Source: CAIYZT01 sp947461435 (GTDB lineage: Bacteria > Pseudomonadota > Alphaproteobacteria > Rhodobacterales > Rhodobacteraceae). Taken from it: DNA of 64,000 bases. The stretch spans positions 496,001-560,000 of the forward strand of contig OZ260083.1 of assembly GCA_965284435.1 (NCBI GenBank), read 5' to 3'. Position numbers and translations under genes: made by a program. The notes under the pieces were generated by a model that was given only the letters and a program-made list of their open reading frames with translations, was not told where the DNA came from and did not search any database. Shown here piece by piece: positions 16,776 through 25,133 of this stretch (position 1 is the first letter of the stretch; each line of letters begins with the position of its first letter).

Positions 16776-17545
16776 GGGCGGATCCGCAAAGGCTGAGCCA
16801 AAAAGGCATCAAAGGCATTTTGCCACAGGCCCAAGATCATCGGCGCGGTCACGATCATCAGCATCAAGGCGCCGCCCGTCAAAACCGGGGCACCAACCAT
16901 GGTCACCATCAGTTGCGGCATGGCCTTGTTGATGACGCCAAGGGCAAGGTTATAAACCACCGATGCCAGCACGAAAGGCGCAGACAGGCTGAACGCCAAG
17001 GCAAAACACGCCGAAATCTGGCCAATGCCCCATTGGCTGACGTCGGTCTGCGCCATCGCCACGCCGGCCGGAAGCATCTGATAAGACAGAATAAAGAAAC
17101 TGGCGATCTTGACATGCAACCCCGCCGCAACCGCAAGGGCCAGCGCGGCCATGGTCAACAGATTGCCCATGGCAGGCTGCGGTTCTGGCCCGGTGCCGCC
17201 AAACAACTGCGCCAAAGACATGGCGTTGGCCGCAATCGCGCCTGCCGTTTGCAGGGCCAAGATGAACATCCGCAGACCAATGCCCAGCATCAGCCCCACC
17301 ATCACCTCGGCGCCGGCGGCAAAGGCGCCCGGAGGCGCAATCTCGGGCGACAGGGTGGCGGGCAAGACCACGGCCGTAAAGGCCAAGGACAGGACCAGCC
17401 GCACACGCTGCGGAACCACGGTTTCGCCAAAGGCCGGCATCAAGGACATGGCCGTACCCACCCGCAAGAAGACCAACAGGGCCGCCCAAAGCCATTCTTG
17501 CGACTGGCCCGACAGTTGGGTGGCAACTTGCAGAATCTGTTCCAT
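16772..17545 (-). CDS. fliR: flagellar export gate protein FliR
   Basis: 257-residue polytopic inner-membrane protein of the FliPQR gate. It has six hydrophobic segments and family sequence such as LVFLRVGTAMSLMPAFGETVVPQRVRL and a C-terminal LMIVTAPMILGLW. It overlaps flhB by four bases and flhA by one base, giving the conserved order flhA-fliR-flhB. Confidence 0.95.
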   Translation of the reverse strand: MEQILQVATQLSGQSQEWLWAALLVFLRVGTAMSLMPAFGETVVPQRVRLVLSLAFTAVVLPATLSPEIAPPGAFAAGAEVMVGLMLGIGLRMFILALQTAGAIAANAMSLAQLFGGTGPEPQPAMGNLLTMAALALAVAAGLHVKIASFFILSYQMLPAGVAMAQTDVSQWGIGQISACFALAFSLSAPFVLASVVYNLALGVINKAMPQLMVTMVGAPVLTGGALMLMIVTAPMILGLWQNAFDAFLAQPLRIRP

Positions 17546-19620
17546 CAGGGGGCGACCACCCCAACAAGGGCGGGCCGCGCCTCCATTCCGATCTCTTCGT
17601 AAGACAAGACCGGAACCGACAGCCCCTTTGCCACGGTCACGGTGCGCAAAAACCGCCGCCGCAAGGTGGATGTGACAAGCGCCGGAAAGTTGCCCGCTTC
17701 AGCGGCCTTTTGGAACTTTTCAGCAATCGCATTCGCCAGTTTTGAAAACTGATCTGGTGGAAGCGCCACATCGCGCATCCCGCGATCGCCATCAATCTGG
17801 TGGGCGGCAAAGGTCTTTTCCCATTCAGGCGCCAATTGAATCAGCGGGATCGTGCCATCTTCGCGCTTCAACTCTGCCACCAATTGGAATCCAAGCCGTT
17901 GGCGAACATGTTCGGCCACCGCTTCGGGCGATCCCAGACTGCGCGCCTCGGCCGCAGATTCGAGGATCAGCGGTAAATTTCGAACCGAAACCCGCTCTTC
18001 CAGCAAAAGACGAAGGACGGTCAGCAGCAGCTCGATCGATACTTTTTCGGGAACCAGTTCTTCCAGAAGACGCCGGTTGGCATCGGCGCGGGCAGGATCG
18101 GTGACCTTTGTGAATTCATCCAGAAGGCGCCGCAGGCCGCGCAGCGACAAAAGCCGCGCCAAGTTGTTTCGGATGACTTCCAGCAGGTGCGTTGCCAAAA
18201 CCTCGGGCGCCGAGACGACAGTCAACCCCCGCAGGGCCGCCTCTTCCTGATCGTCGGCCAAAATCCACCGCGCGGGCGCGCCATAGACCGGCTCTTTCAC
18301 GTCCAACCCATCAGGGGCAGGAACACCGTCCGTCAGCAGAACCAAGGCGCGGTCTGGAATCAACTTGTCCTTCACCCTCTCAACGCCTTGCAGTTGAATC
18401 CGGTAGGTGCCGGGGGCCAGTGTGGCCTCATCCGTCAGGCGAATTTCGGGCAAGATCAGACCGTATTGCGAGGCGACGTGATTGCGCATGTTCGTGATGC
18501 GGGCATCCAGCCCCGTGGCGGGGTCCAGCACCATGGCCACCAGATTTGGGGCAAACTCGATGTGGATATCGTCGAAATCAAGGATGTCACCCAAGGTTTT
18601 CTTGGGCGCCGGTGCGGCCACGGCGGGGGGCGCTGTGGCCTGTTCATTTTGTTTGCGGGCGGCCTTGAAGGCGGAAAACCCCAAGATCCCGGCGCCCGCC
18701 ACAAAGGGAAGAAATGGCATCCCCGGCACCAGCGCGAACAGCAGCATCAACGCCGACACGGTGCCCAAAGCGCCGGGATATCGGCCCAATTGCGCAAAGA
18801 AGGAAACATCGGTCGCCTCTTCCTTGCCGCCGCGTGCCAAAAGCAGCGCCGCCGCCACAGAAATGATCACGGCCGGAATCTGCGTCACCAGACCATCACC
18901 AACCGTCAGGATGGCGTAGGTTTCAAAAGCCTCGCCCAAGGGCATGTCGTGAAACGCCACCCCCATGATCAGCCCCATCACGATGTTCAAAAGCGTGATC
19001 ATCAAACCGGCCACGGCATCGCCCTTGACGAATTTCGATGCGCCATCCAGCGACCCGAAGAAATTGGTTTCCGCCAATTCCCGCTCGCGCCGCGCTTTCG
19101 CTTCGGCGTGGGTGATGGCCCCGGCGGCCATATCGGCGTCGATCGCCAATTGTTTGCCCGGCATCCCGTCCAAGGCAAAACGTGCGCCAACCTCGGCCAT
19201 TCGGCCGGCGCCTTTCGTGATGACGACAAAGTTGACGATCATCAAAACGATGAACACAACAATGCCCAGCATCAGATTGCCGCCCATGATGAATTCGGCA
19301 AAGCCTTCGATCACGTGCCCCGCGGCGCCCGTTCCGGTATGGCCCTGCCCAATGATCAGTTTGGTTGACGAGACGTTCAGCGACAGGCGCAGCATCAAAC
19401 TGGCCAGCAAGATCGTCGGAAAGGCCGAAAAATCAAGCGGACGTTCGATGAACAAGGTCACGGTCAGCATCAAGATGGCCAGCGCAAAAGACAGCGCAAG
19501 GCCCACATCCAGCATCCACGCCGGCACCGGAAGGATCATCATGATGATGATCCCCATCAGGGCAAGGGCAAGCAGGATCGTCGGGCGAAACAGAACTTCG
19601 GGGCGCAGATAGGGGGGCAT
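17545..19620 (-). CDS. flhA: flagellar export gate protein FlhA
   Basis: 691-residue protein with an N-terminal membrane half (eight hydrophobic segments) and a cytoplasmic nonamer-forming half that docks chaperone-substrate complexes. Family signatures visible are the FHIPEP-region equivalent around KGAGRMAEVGARFALDGMPGKQLAIDADMAAGAI and VKGDAVAGLMITLLNIVMGLIMG. It begins 2 bp after the lytic transglycosylase gene and ends over the fliR start. Confidence 0.96.
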   Translation of the reverse strand: MPPYLRPEVLFRPTILLALALMGIIIMMILPVPAWMLDVGLALSFALAILMLTVTLFIERPLDFSAFPTILLASLMLRLSLNVSSTKLIIGQGHTGTGAAGHVIEGFAEFIMGGNLMLGIVVFIVLMIVNFVVITKGAGRMAEVGARFALDGMPGKQLAIDADMAAGAITHAEAKARRERELAETNFFGSLDGASKFVKGDAVAGLMITLLNIVMGLIMGVAFHDMPLGEAFETYAILTVGDGLVTQIPAVIISVAAALLLARGGKEEATDVSFFAQLGRYPGALGTVSALMLLFALVPGMPFLPFVAGAGILGFSAFKAARKQNEQATAPPAVAAPAPKKTLGDILDFDDIHIEFAPNLVAMVLDPATGLDARITNMRNHVASQYGLILPEIRLTDEATLAPGTYRIQLQGVERVKDKLIPDRALVLLTDGVPAPDGLDVKEPVYGAPARWILADDQEEAALRGLTVVSAPEVLATHLLEVIRNNLARLLSLRGLRRLLDEFTKVTDPARADANRRLLEELVPEKVSIELLLTVLRLLLEERVSVRNLPLILESAAEARSLGSPEAVAEHVRQRLGFQLVAELKREDGTIPLIQLAPEWEKTFAAHQIDGDRGMRDVALPPDQFSKLANAIAEKFQKAAEAGNFPALVTSTLRRRFLRTVTVAKGLSVPVLSYEEIGMEARPALVGVVAP

Positions 19621-19622
19621 GA

Positions 19623-20309
19623 TCAGTTGTTCGATGCAAACAAGGACCCGCGCGACGAGGTTTGCGGCACAATCGATCCGCCCTGCCCCGACGCCCCGGC
19701 AATCAACAAGGGAAAGGTGTTTTCCCTAAATACCGGTGGCGGTGTGTCATCTGCCAGCTGGCTTTGCGCGGCGCCAACGGGAACAAGCCCGCCCCCCAAC
19801 AGCGCGTCGACCTTGGCAAGATAGGCCTCTGCCAATTCGCCGGTTTGCGAGTGGTATTGACCCACGGCCTGCGGCCAGCTGCCGGTGGTCTGGTAGAGTT
19901 CAGCCAGAAAATTCGCCGCATAAAGCGCGTTGGTTTGTGGATCAATCATCTGATCTAGCGTGGAAAAAGCACCGCCGTGCCAGCGAAAATTCAACTGAAA
20001 GCACCCAAGGTCAAAGTTTTCGCTGCCCGCGTCCAACACGGCGGCGGCATGGTCCAAGGCTGATTGCGCATCGTCAAAAAACGCACCGTCCCCGGCGACA
20101 TTGATCGTCCATGGCCAAGGTTGCAGCCCACCACCGGTGTCGCGCCCGGTTTCGATACGGGAAATCGCCATCAGAATATCAAGAGGCACCCCAGACATCC
20201 GCGCAGCGCGGTCGGCGGCCTGATCGCACAAACCAGCCTGATCTTGAACGGCCCCCCCAATCGGCGCCCAAAGGGCCAGCGGTACTAGCAAAGCAATCAG
20301 GCGGCGCAT
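19623..20309 (-). CDS. flagellar lytic transglycosylase (SltF-like)
   Basis: 228-residue exported protein with a signal peptide (about residues 1-20) and an SLT-type transglycosylase fold. The putative catalytic Glu53 is in ILMAISRIETGRD, and further motifs are NFDLGCFQLNFRWHGGAFSTLDQMIDP, YAANFLAELYQTTGSWPQAVGQYHS and EAYLAKV. It probably opens a gap in peptidoglycan for the rod. In Rhodobacter sphaeroides a separate SltF does this for a FlgJ lacking the muramidase domain, the same split as here. The gene lies between the motC-like gene and flhA. Confidence 0.85.
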   Translation of the reverse strand: MRRLIALLVPLALWAPIGGAVQDQAGLCDQAADRAARMSGVPLDILMAISRIETGRDTGGGLQPWPWTINVAGDGAFFDDAQSALDHAAAVLDAGSENFDLGCFQLNFRWHGGAFSTLDQMIDPQTNALYAANFLAELYQTTGSWPQAVGQYHSQTGELAEAYLAKVDALLGGGLVPVGAAQSQLADDTPPPVFRENTFPLLIAGASGQGGSIVPQTSSRGSLFASNN

Positions 20310-20325
20310 CGGATTCTCCGGTTAA

Positions 20326-20355
20326 GCCCAGGGTCTGGGCGCTAGGTGACCCTAG
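20326..20355 (-). other. two small adjacent hairpins between the motC-like and slt genes
   Basis: GCCCAG-GGT-CTGGGC (20326-20340) and CTAGG-TGAC-CCTAG (20342-20355, ends by position) form two neighbouring short stems in the 80-bp gap upstream of the transglycosylase gene. There is no T-run, so processing or mRNA stabilisation within the operon is more plausible than termination. The role is unknown. Confidence 0.35.
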
Positions 20356-20389
20356 GGGGCAAGTCCTTTCGGAAGTGTAACCAAAGCCC

Positions 20390-22591
20390 TCAAGGGGCCG
20401 GATTTTCTGGCACAGGAACCGTCGCCAAAAGCGCCTTGACGGCATCACGGGTGGCCTGGGCCTGATCGGCGATGGCGGCACCTTCGGCCAAAGGCCCGGC
20501 CAACCCCGCCTCTGGCTGGGCCGTCAGCGATTTGGCCGCCGTCTGCCATTCGGTCTGGCCCTTTTGTTCCAAAGCGGGCCAGTCACGCGCCCGGGCAAGC
20601 GCCGCCGTTTCGCCAGCGCCATCGCCCGCAACGGCAAGGTCGGCGGCAACGGAAATATCATCGCCGATCAACACCTTGGCCTCGGTGCGCAATGCCCTTG
20701 CCGCGTCGGTATCCAGACCTTCCAGATAGGTCAGCGCCGACAGACCGTCGCTGTTGGCCACAGCAATTTGGGCGGCCAGCATACGATCAACGCTTTGTGC
20801 GCCCGCCAACCAGATCTGGGCCTGACCGGGCAAGCCAAGACGCAGGAACCGCTCTGCAAGATCAGAAGCGATTGGGCGGGCAGATTCGGGGGCTGCGCTG
20901 CCGGGCATCACGCTGGCCTGTTCCAAAATGGCATCATCTGTTCCAAGTGCGGCCAACAGGCGCCAAAGATCGGCCTGAATCTCGGGCATGGATGCGCCCG
21001 TTTCAAAGGCCTGTTTGAACTGCCCCGTCAGGGCCAGGGCCAAGACCAAGGCCCGCTGAAACTTGGCCCCCTCCGGGCCAGAGGTGCGCTCCATCGCATA
21101 GGCGTCGATCTCGGCCAAGGTTTCGGGTGGAACAGGCAATCCGCGCGCGGCCTGCCCTTCGATAAAGGCAACAAGCGCCTCCGGGGTGTTGGGCCCCGGA
21201 TCGTCCAGCAAAGGTTTCAAAAGTCCGTCAGCTTCCGCAAACGCACCGTCACTTGCGGCAACTTCGGCCTCCATCAAGGCAATGTCGCGGTCCTTTGGGT
21301 CACCGGCGCGGCGGATGGCATTGGCCACCACATCCACAGCCTCCGCTTCACCCAAAGAGATCAAGGTTTCAATCAGTCGCGGGCCAACCTCTTGCCTCAA
21401 CCGCATCGGCAGCGCTGAAAAGCTGCGTTGGACCGCGGGCAAATTCGGCCGCAGTGTCGGCGCCTGAGGCCGCGTCAGGATCGCCCAAAGTGAGGCCGCG
21501 CTTTCACACGCCTCCAGCCCGGCAAAGGCCGGGTCTGGATCGGGCGAATCGTCAATGATATGGGCCAGACTTGACCACAATCTTGCATCCGGATCGTCGG
21601 ACCCAAAGCTTTTCAAAAGACCGTTGGCTTCTTGGCCAAATCCGATGAACAGATGAAGTTTGACAGCCTTTACAACGGCTTCGGGGTTGGGTCGGTCAAA
21701 TTCGCCGACAAGGTCCGTCCGGACCTGCGATATCTGATCCCAAACCGGCCGATCATCGCCCCAAGATTCCAGATCAAGCTGCGCATCCTGGGGGCAGTTT
21801 TCGCCATCTTGCGCCAGATCAGCCGCTTCCGCGGCCGTCCCTTCGATGCGGACTTGTGGCAGCGCACCCAGGTTTTCAAGTCCGACGCGCGATTGATCAT
21901 CCGTTTCTTCCGGTTGGGATTCGGTCGGCATTGGCGCGCCTTCAGGCAGATCCATCATCACCACCCCTGTGGCGGCACCGCGGCTGATTTCGCGCACCAG
22001 ATCGTCGCGCAAGGGCGTCAGTCCGGGGTCCAGCAGGGCCGATCGGGGTAGTTCCGATGGCGCCGCATTTAGCGGATCGTCGGCCGGAGGCTTGATGCCA
22101 AGCGCCGTATCAACCCAAGCCTGCGCAAAGGCATCAACCTGTTCAGGATTCGCTTTGGGAAGGCTTTGCGGCTCTGCGATGGCGATTTCGGTCATGGCCG
22201 CGCCGGGCAACTCTTGTTCGTAAACCGAGTCCTTGGCGGGCGGGCCATCCTTCAGATCAAGGACAATGATGCCGGGGCGAAACTCAAAAGGCTCCACGTG
22301 GCAGTTGCACGCCAGCGCCAGATACAAGTCGCCCGTCTGCGCATCCGCAGCCAGCGCCGCAATGCGGCTGCGACCGATCAGTTTGAACGCTTGGCTCAGG
22401 TCATATTCCCCGTCGGATCCGTCCAGGCGCAGGGCGTATCCATCGGCGCTGCGCCCCAATGTCCAGGCAGAGGGGGCGGGCAGTTCCACGACCAGCCGCG
22501 TGAACCCGTCATGTTCGCCCGAAAGAACGCGGGCGGGCGCCGCCCATGCCGGCGCGGCCAACAAGGCCAGACCAAGGGCAAGCCCCCGCAT
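20390..22591 (-). CDS. exported repeat-rich protein next to motA, MotC-like by context
   Basis: 733 residues with a signal peptide (about 1-17, ending AWA). The N-terminal beta-type segment has FTRLVVELPAPSAWTLGR and the pair CNC (ALACNCHVEPFEF), and resembles AMIN-like modules. An acidic Pro/Glu-rich linker follows, then a long alpha-helical region with TPR/solenoid character (about 290-730). The start codon sits one base after the motA stop. In Sinorhizobium the periplasmic MotC binds MotB and needs the chaperone MotE; a MotE-like gene lies two genes upstream here. Sequence similarity to MotC was not testable, so the motility role is inferred from context. Confidence 0.6.
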   Translation of the reverse strand: MRGLALGLALLAAPAWAAPARVLSGEHDGFTRLVVELPAPSAWTLGRSADGYALRLDGSDGEYDLSQAFKLIGRSRIAALAADAQTGDLYLALACNCHVEPFEFRPGIIVLDLKDGPPAKDSVYEQELPGAAMTEIAIAEPQSLPKANPEQVDAFAQAWVDTALGIKPPADDPLNAAPSELPRSALLDPGLTPLRDDLVREISRGAATGVVMMDLPEGAPMPTESQPEETDDQSRVGLENLGALPQVRIEGTAAEAADLAQDGENCPQDAQLDLESWGDDRPVWDQISQVRTDLVGEFDRPNPEAVVKAVKLHLFIGFGQEANGLLKSFGSDDPDARLWSSLAHIIDDSPDPDPAFAGLEACESAASLWAILTRPQAPTLRPNLPAVQRSFSALPMRLRQEVGPRLIETLISLGEAEAVDVVANAIRRAGDPKDRDIALMEAEVAASDGAFAEADGLLKPLLDDPGPNTPEALVAFIEGQAARGLPVPPETLAEIDAYAMERTSGPEGAKFQRALVLALALTGQFKQAFETGASMPEIQADLWRLLAALGTDDAILEQASVMPGSAAPESARPIASDLAERFLRLGLPGQAQIWLAGAQSVDRMLAAQIAVANSDGLSALTYLEGLDTDAARALRTEAKVLIGDDISVAADLAVAGDGAGETAALARARDWPALEQKGQTEWQTAAKSLTAQPEAGLAGPLAEGAAIADQAQATRDAVKALLATVPVPENPAP

Positions 22592-22592
22592 G

Positions 22593-23462
22593 TCAGGCGG
22601 CCTCTTGCTTCAGGGCGCGCAGCGATTCTTCCAGTTCCGAAAAGCTTGGCCGAACGTGGTGAGGGGTGTTCTGGCGGCCAACTTCGATGCAGATATTCGG
22701 CGGGTGACGATGCAGATTGGCCACCAGAACCTCGCGGACCAACTGATAGAAATGTCCGTCATCCTCTACCACCGTTTTTACCCGCGCCGCGAAAGGCCCC
22801 ATGATTCCATAAGCCAGAAACACGCCCAAAAATGTTCCCACAAGGGCCGAGCCGATCATCGCGCCCAGAATTTCCGGGGGCTGGTCCAAAGACCCCATGG
22901 TCTTGATCACGCCCAGAACCGCCGCAACAATGCCAAGCGCCGGCAAGGCATCTGCCATGGATTGCAGGGCGTGACTGGAATGCAGCGCATGGTTCAACGC
23001 CGCCTCAACCCGTTTGTCCAACACCTCTTCAACCTGATGGGGGTCGTCATAGTTCATCGAGGCCGCCCGCATCGTGTCAGCGATCAGATCCACCGTTTCG
23101 TGGTCATGCTGGATCTTGGGGTATTTGCCAAAGATGCTGGACCCGTCAGGACTTTCGATATGCTCTTCCAACGCCACCGGATTGTCGCGTGCAACGCGGA
23201 TCAGTTCGAACAACAGGCACAGAAGATCGCGGTAATCTCCGGGTTTCCACTTGGGCCCCTTGAACACCTTCCCCACATCCTTGGCCGTGTGCTTGACTGC
23301 GGCCAGATCGTTAGACACCAAAAAGGCACCCACTGCCGCACCGCCGATCATGATCATCTCAAAGGGCAATGCCTCCAAGATCGGCTCCATATGGCCGCCG
23401 TGCATGATAAAACCGCCAAAGACCATCACCAGGATGACGACGATTCCGATTACCCCGAACAT
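22593..23462 (-). CDS. motA: flagellar stator protein MotA
   Basis: 289-residue stator subunit with four transmembrane helices and a large cytoplasmic loop that pushes on FliG. Family features include an N-terminal VIGIVVILVMVFGGFIMHGGHM helix, the conserved YIPSRR-equivalent loop, and PALGIVAAVLGVIKTMGSLDQPPEILGAMIGSALVGTFLGV with the conserved Pro and charged residues. Its partner motB is 11 kb away at 33450-34292 in a different operon. Confidence 0.95.
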   Translation of the reverse strand: MFGVIGIVVILVMVFGGFIMHGGHMEPILEALPFEMIMIGGAAVGAFLVSNDLAAVKHTAKDVGKVFKGPKWKPGDYRDLLCLLFELIRVARDNPVALEEHIESPDGSSIFGKYPKIQHDHETVDLIADTMRAASMNYDDPHQVEEVLDKRVEAALNHALHSSHALQSMADALPALGIVAAVLGVIKTMGSLDQPPEILGAMIGSALVGTFLGVFLAYGIMGPFAARVKTVVEDDGHFYQLVREVLVANLHRHPPNICIEVGRQNTPHHVRPSFSELEESLRALKQEAA

Positions 23463-23531
23463 TGATCAACCCCTTCAGATTCCAAGGCACACTGTGCCAG
23501 CCGCGGGTTAAGATTCTCTGACCCCGGGGGG

Positions 23532-24134
23532 TTATTGCTTTGGCGCAAGCGCGTTGCGCCCCGCGATCAGCGCCGAGAGGGTATAGGCCGTTTCGGGCGA
23601 CATCCCCGAAAGAACCAGCGCGGCGAGTTCGGGCCGCATCCGGCCCAGAAAACCGGCTGCAAATTCAGGTTCCATCGTTTCAAACAGCGCCGCCGCATCC
23701 TTGGGTTTCATCGCCTCGTAGACAGCGGTCAGGCGAACCAGATCTTCCTCGGCCGCCCCGTCCGCGATGGACAGGGTGTCGCGCAGTTTTGCCTCGCTTG
23801 TTTCCAGTTCGGCCATGCGCGCCGTGATCGCCTCTTCGGCCAAGGCAAGGGCGGCCATCCGCTCTTCAAGCGCGGCGGATTTGTTGTCAATTTCGGCAGA
23901 TCGTTCGGCCAATGCGGCAGCCAAAGCGGCAGGTGGGGCCGGGCATTCGGCGGGAACCGCGCCCGCCTCGGACGATGCAAGATCCCCTTCACTCCCCGTT
24001 TCAGTGGGGGCCGAATCGCTTTCAGCAAGGGCTTGCCCGGCTTCGGCCCCAAGGCGCATGGCCCCGGAAGAGGCCAGAAGCAACGACAAGATCACAAGGG
24101 TTCCGGGGCCAGATTTGCGGGGCAGGCGGCTCAT
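23532..24134 (-). CDS. MotE-family protein (MgtE_N-like domain)
   Basis: 200 residues. An N-terminal hydrophobic signal or anchor (about 11-26) is followed by an acidic linker and a coiled coil (about 75-125, AALAAALAERSAEIDNKSAALEERM). The C-terminal domain has the MgtE N-type motif (YEAMKPKDAAALFETMEPEFAAGFLGRMRPELAALVLSGM). This arrangement matches MotE, the periplasmic chaperone of MotC in Sinorhizobium. It lies directly upstream of motA and overlaps the preceding gene by four bases. Confidence 0.75.
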   Translation of the reverse strand: MSRLPRKSGPGTLVILSLLLASSGAMRLGAEAGQALAESDSAPTETGSEGDLASSEAGAVPAECPAPPAALAAALAERSAEIDNKSAALEERMAALALAEEAITARMAELETSEAKLRDTLSIADGAAEEDLVRLTAVYEAMKPKDAAALFETMEPEFAAGFLGRMRPELAALVLSGMSPETAYTLSALIAGRNALAPKQ

Positions 24135-24526
24135 TCGGCGGCCTCCAGATCATCTGTGCCCAGACGGCTGCGCACCACGCGCGGCCGGGCGCGGGGCGCG
24201 GCGGCGGTCGGCTCCGCCCGCGGCGGCTCGCGCGGGGGCTCTTGGGGAAGATCGTGCATCGAGGCGACCAACAGTTCCAGCTTGGCAGCAACTGATTCGG
24301 CGCGGCGCGTCAGCGAATCCAGATTGGTGGCAGATCCCGTGGCCGCCATTCCCGCTGCGGCCAGCGCCTTTGTCATATCGTCCACCTGCACTGACAAAAC
24401 GGCAATCGCACCGCCCATTCCACTTTCCAAGGCGGCGAATTTCTTCAATCGGCCCGACAGGACATAGCAGTAAATGGCCGCCCCAAAGGCCCCTGCGGCC
24501 ATCAACATATCTGCGATCAATGCCAT
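24131..24526 (-). CDS. bitopic membrane protein with a Pro/Arg-rich tail (PflI-like or DUF6468-like candidate)
   Basis: 131 residues. There is one N-terminal transmembrane segment (about 4-24), a helical middle region with coiled-coil-like pattern (SVQVDDMTKALAAAG), and a C-terminal tail rich in Pro and Arg (PREPPRAEPTAAAPRARPRVV). The architecture resembles PflI, a Caulobacter protein that affects flagellum positioning, and DUF6468 proteins found beside fliL in Alphaproteobacteria. Family membership is not established here. It sits between fliL and the motE-like gene, coupled to the latter by a four-base overlap. Confidence 0.5.
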   Translation of the reverse strand: MALIADMLMAAGAFGAAIYCYVLSGRLKKFAALESGMGGAIAVLSVQVDDMTKALAAAGMAATGSATNLDSLTRRAESVAAKLELLVASMHDLPQEPPREPPRAEPTAAAPRARPRVVRSRLGTDDLEAAE

Positions 24527-24535
24527 TTTGGCCCC

Positions 24536-25048
24536 CTAGTTCAGGATGTATTCTGTGATCAGCAGATCGCGAACCCGGCCTTCACCGGTCACGATCTGAA
24601 CGCGCCGCAAAATCTGCGCGCGCACCCGCACCAAGGCGCTGGGATCTTCCAATTCTGCCGGATCGATGGCCCGAAGATAGCCGTTCAAAACATCCAGTAT
24701 GCGCGGCATCAGCAAGGTGACTTCTTCGGCATGGGCTTTGTCGACTTCCAGCTGCGAGACAAAGCGCAAATGACGCTCCGTCGGCATTTGCCCGATGGTG
24801 ATGGTTAGGGAATCGACCGGAACAAAGGCGATTTCGGGCAAGGGCTCTGCTCCCTCTTCTTCGGCCGCATGTGCGTCTTTGGGCCCGAGAATCAAGCCGG
24901 AATAAACAGCGTAAAACCCGCCGCCACCCAAGGCCAGAAACAAGACAAGCCCAATCAGAATGGGCAGTTTCGACGTCTTTTTTGGTGCCGCATCCTGCGA
25001 CTCTTCCTCGTTGGCCAAGGCCGCCTCCAGTTCTTCGTACAATTTCAC
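24536..25048 (-). CDS. fliL: flagellar basal-body-associated protein FliL
   Basis: 170 residues: short cytoplasmic N-terminus, one transmembrane helix (about 28-48, PILIGLVLFLALGGGGFYAV), and a periplasmic FliL domain (FVPVDSLTITIGQ, HLRFVSQLEVD, LRRVQIVTGEGRVRDLLITEYILN). FliL forms rings around stators and supports torque. First gene of a long minus-strand operon that runs through motA and flhA to the fliJ-like gene; it is divergent from fliF. Confidence 0.92.
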   Translation of the reverse strand: MKLYEELEAALANEEESQDAAPKKTSKLPILIGLVLFLALGGGGFYAVYSGLILGPKDAHAAEEEGAEPLPEIAFVPVDSLTITIGQMPTERHLRFVSQLEVDKAHAEEVTLLMPRILDVLNGYLRAIDPAELEDPSALVRVRAQILRRVQIVTGEGRVRDLLITEYILN

Positions 25049-25064
25049 TTTTGACAGAAGGACA

Positions 25065-25079
25065 CTAACCGATTGTTAA
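25065..25079. promoter_or_regulatory. CtrA-like element CTAA-N7-TTAA between fliL and fliF
   Basis: CTAA-CCGATTG-TTAA lies in the 85-bp divergent spacer, 17 bp from the fliL start and about 55 bp from the fliF start. Only one base differs from the CtrA consensus TTAA-N7-TTAA, the best match in the cluster together with 33375-33389. It could control both divergent operons. Confidence 0.5.
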
Positions 25080-25133
25080 GCCCGATCCGTCAGAACGGAC
25101 GTCACTCTGGCAGAAGCCAATTGGGGGACACAC

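Noticed and set aside
18187..19368. 393-codon plus-strand open frame opposite flhA
   Set aside because: Antisense shadow of flhA; no start context and His/Arg/Gly-rich product.
20326..20355. Pair of small hairpins as a terminator or riboswitch
   Set aside because: No T-run follows and no known aptamer architecture is visible; kept only as an unexplained structure.
23463..23531. TTAA-N7-TGAC near the motA start as a fifth CtrA-like site
   Set aside because: Second half-site has two mismatches, so it is not distinguishable from chance.
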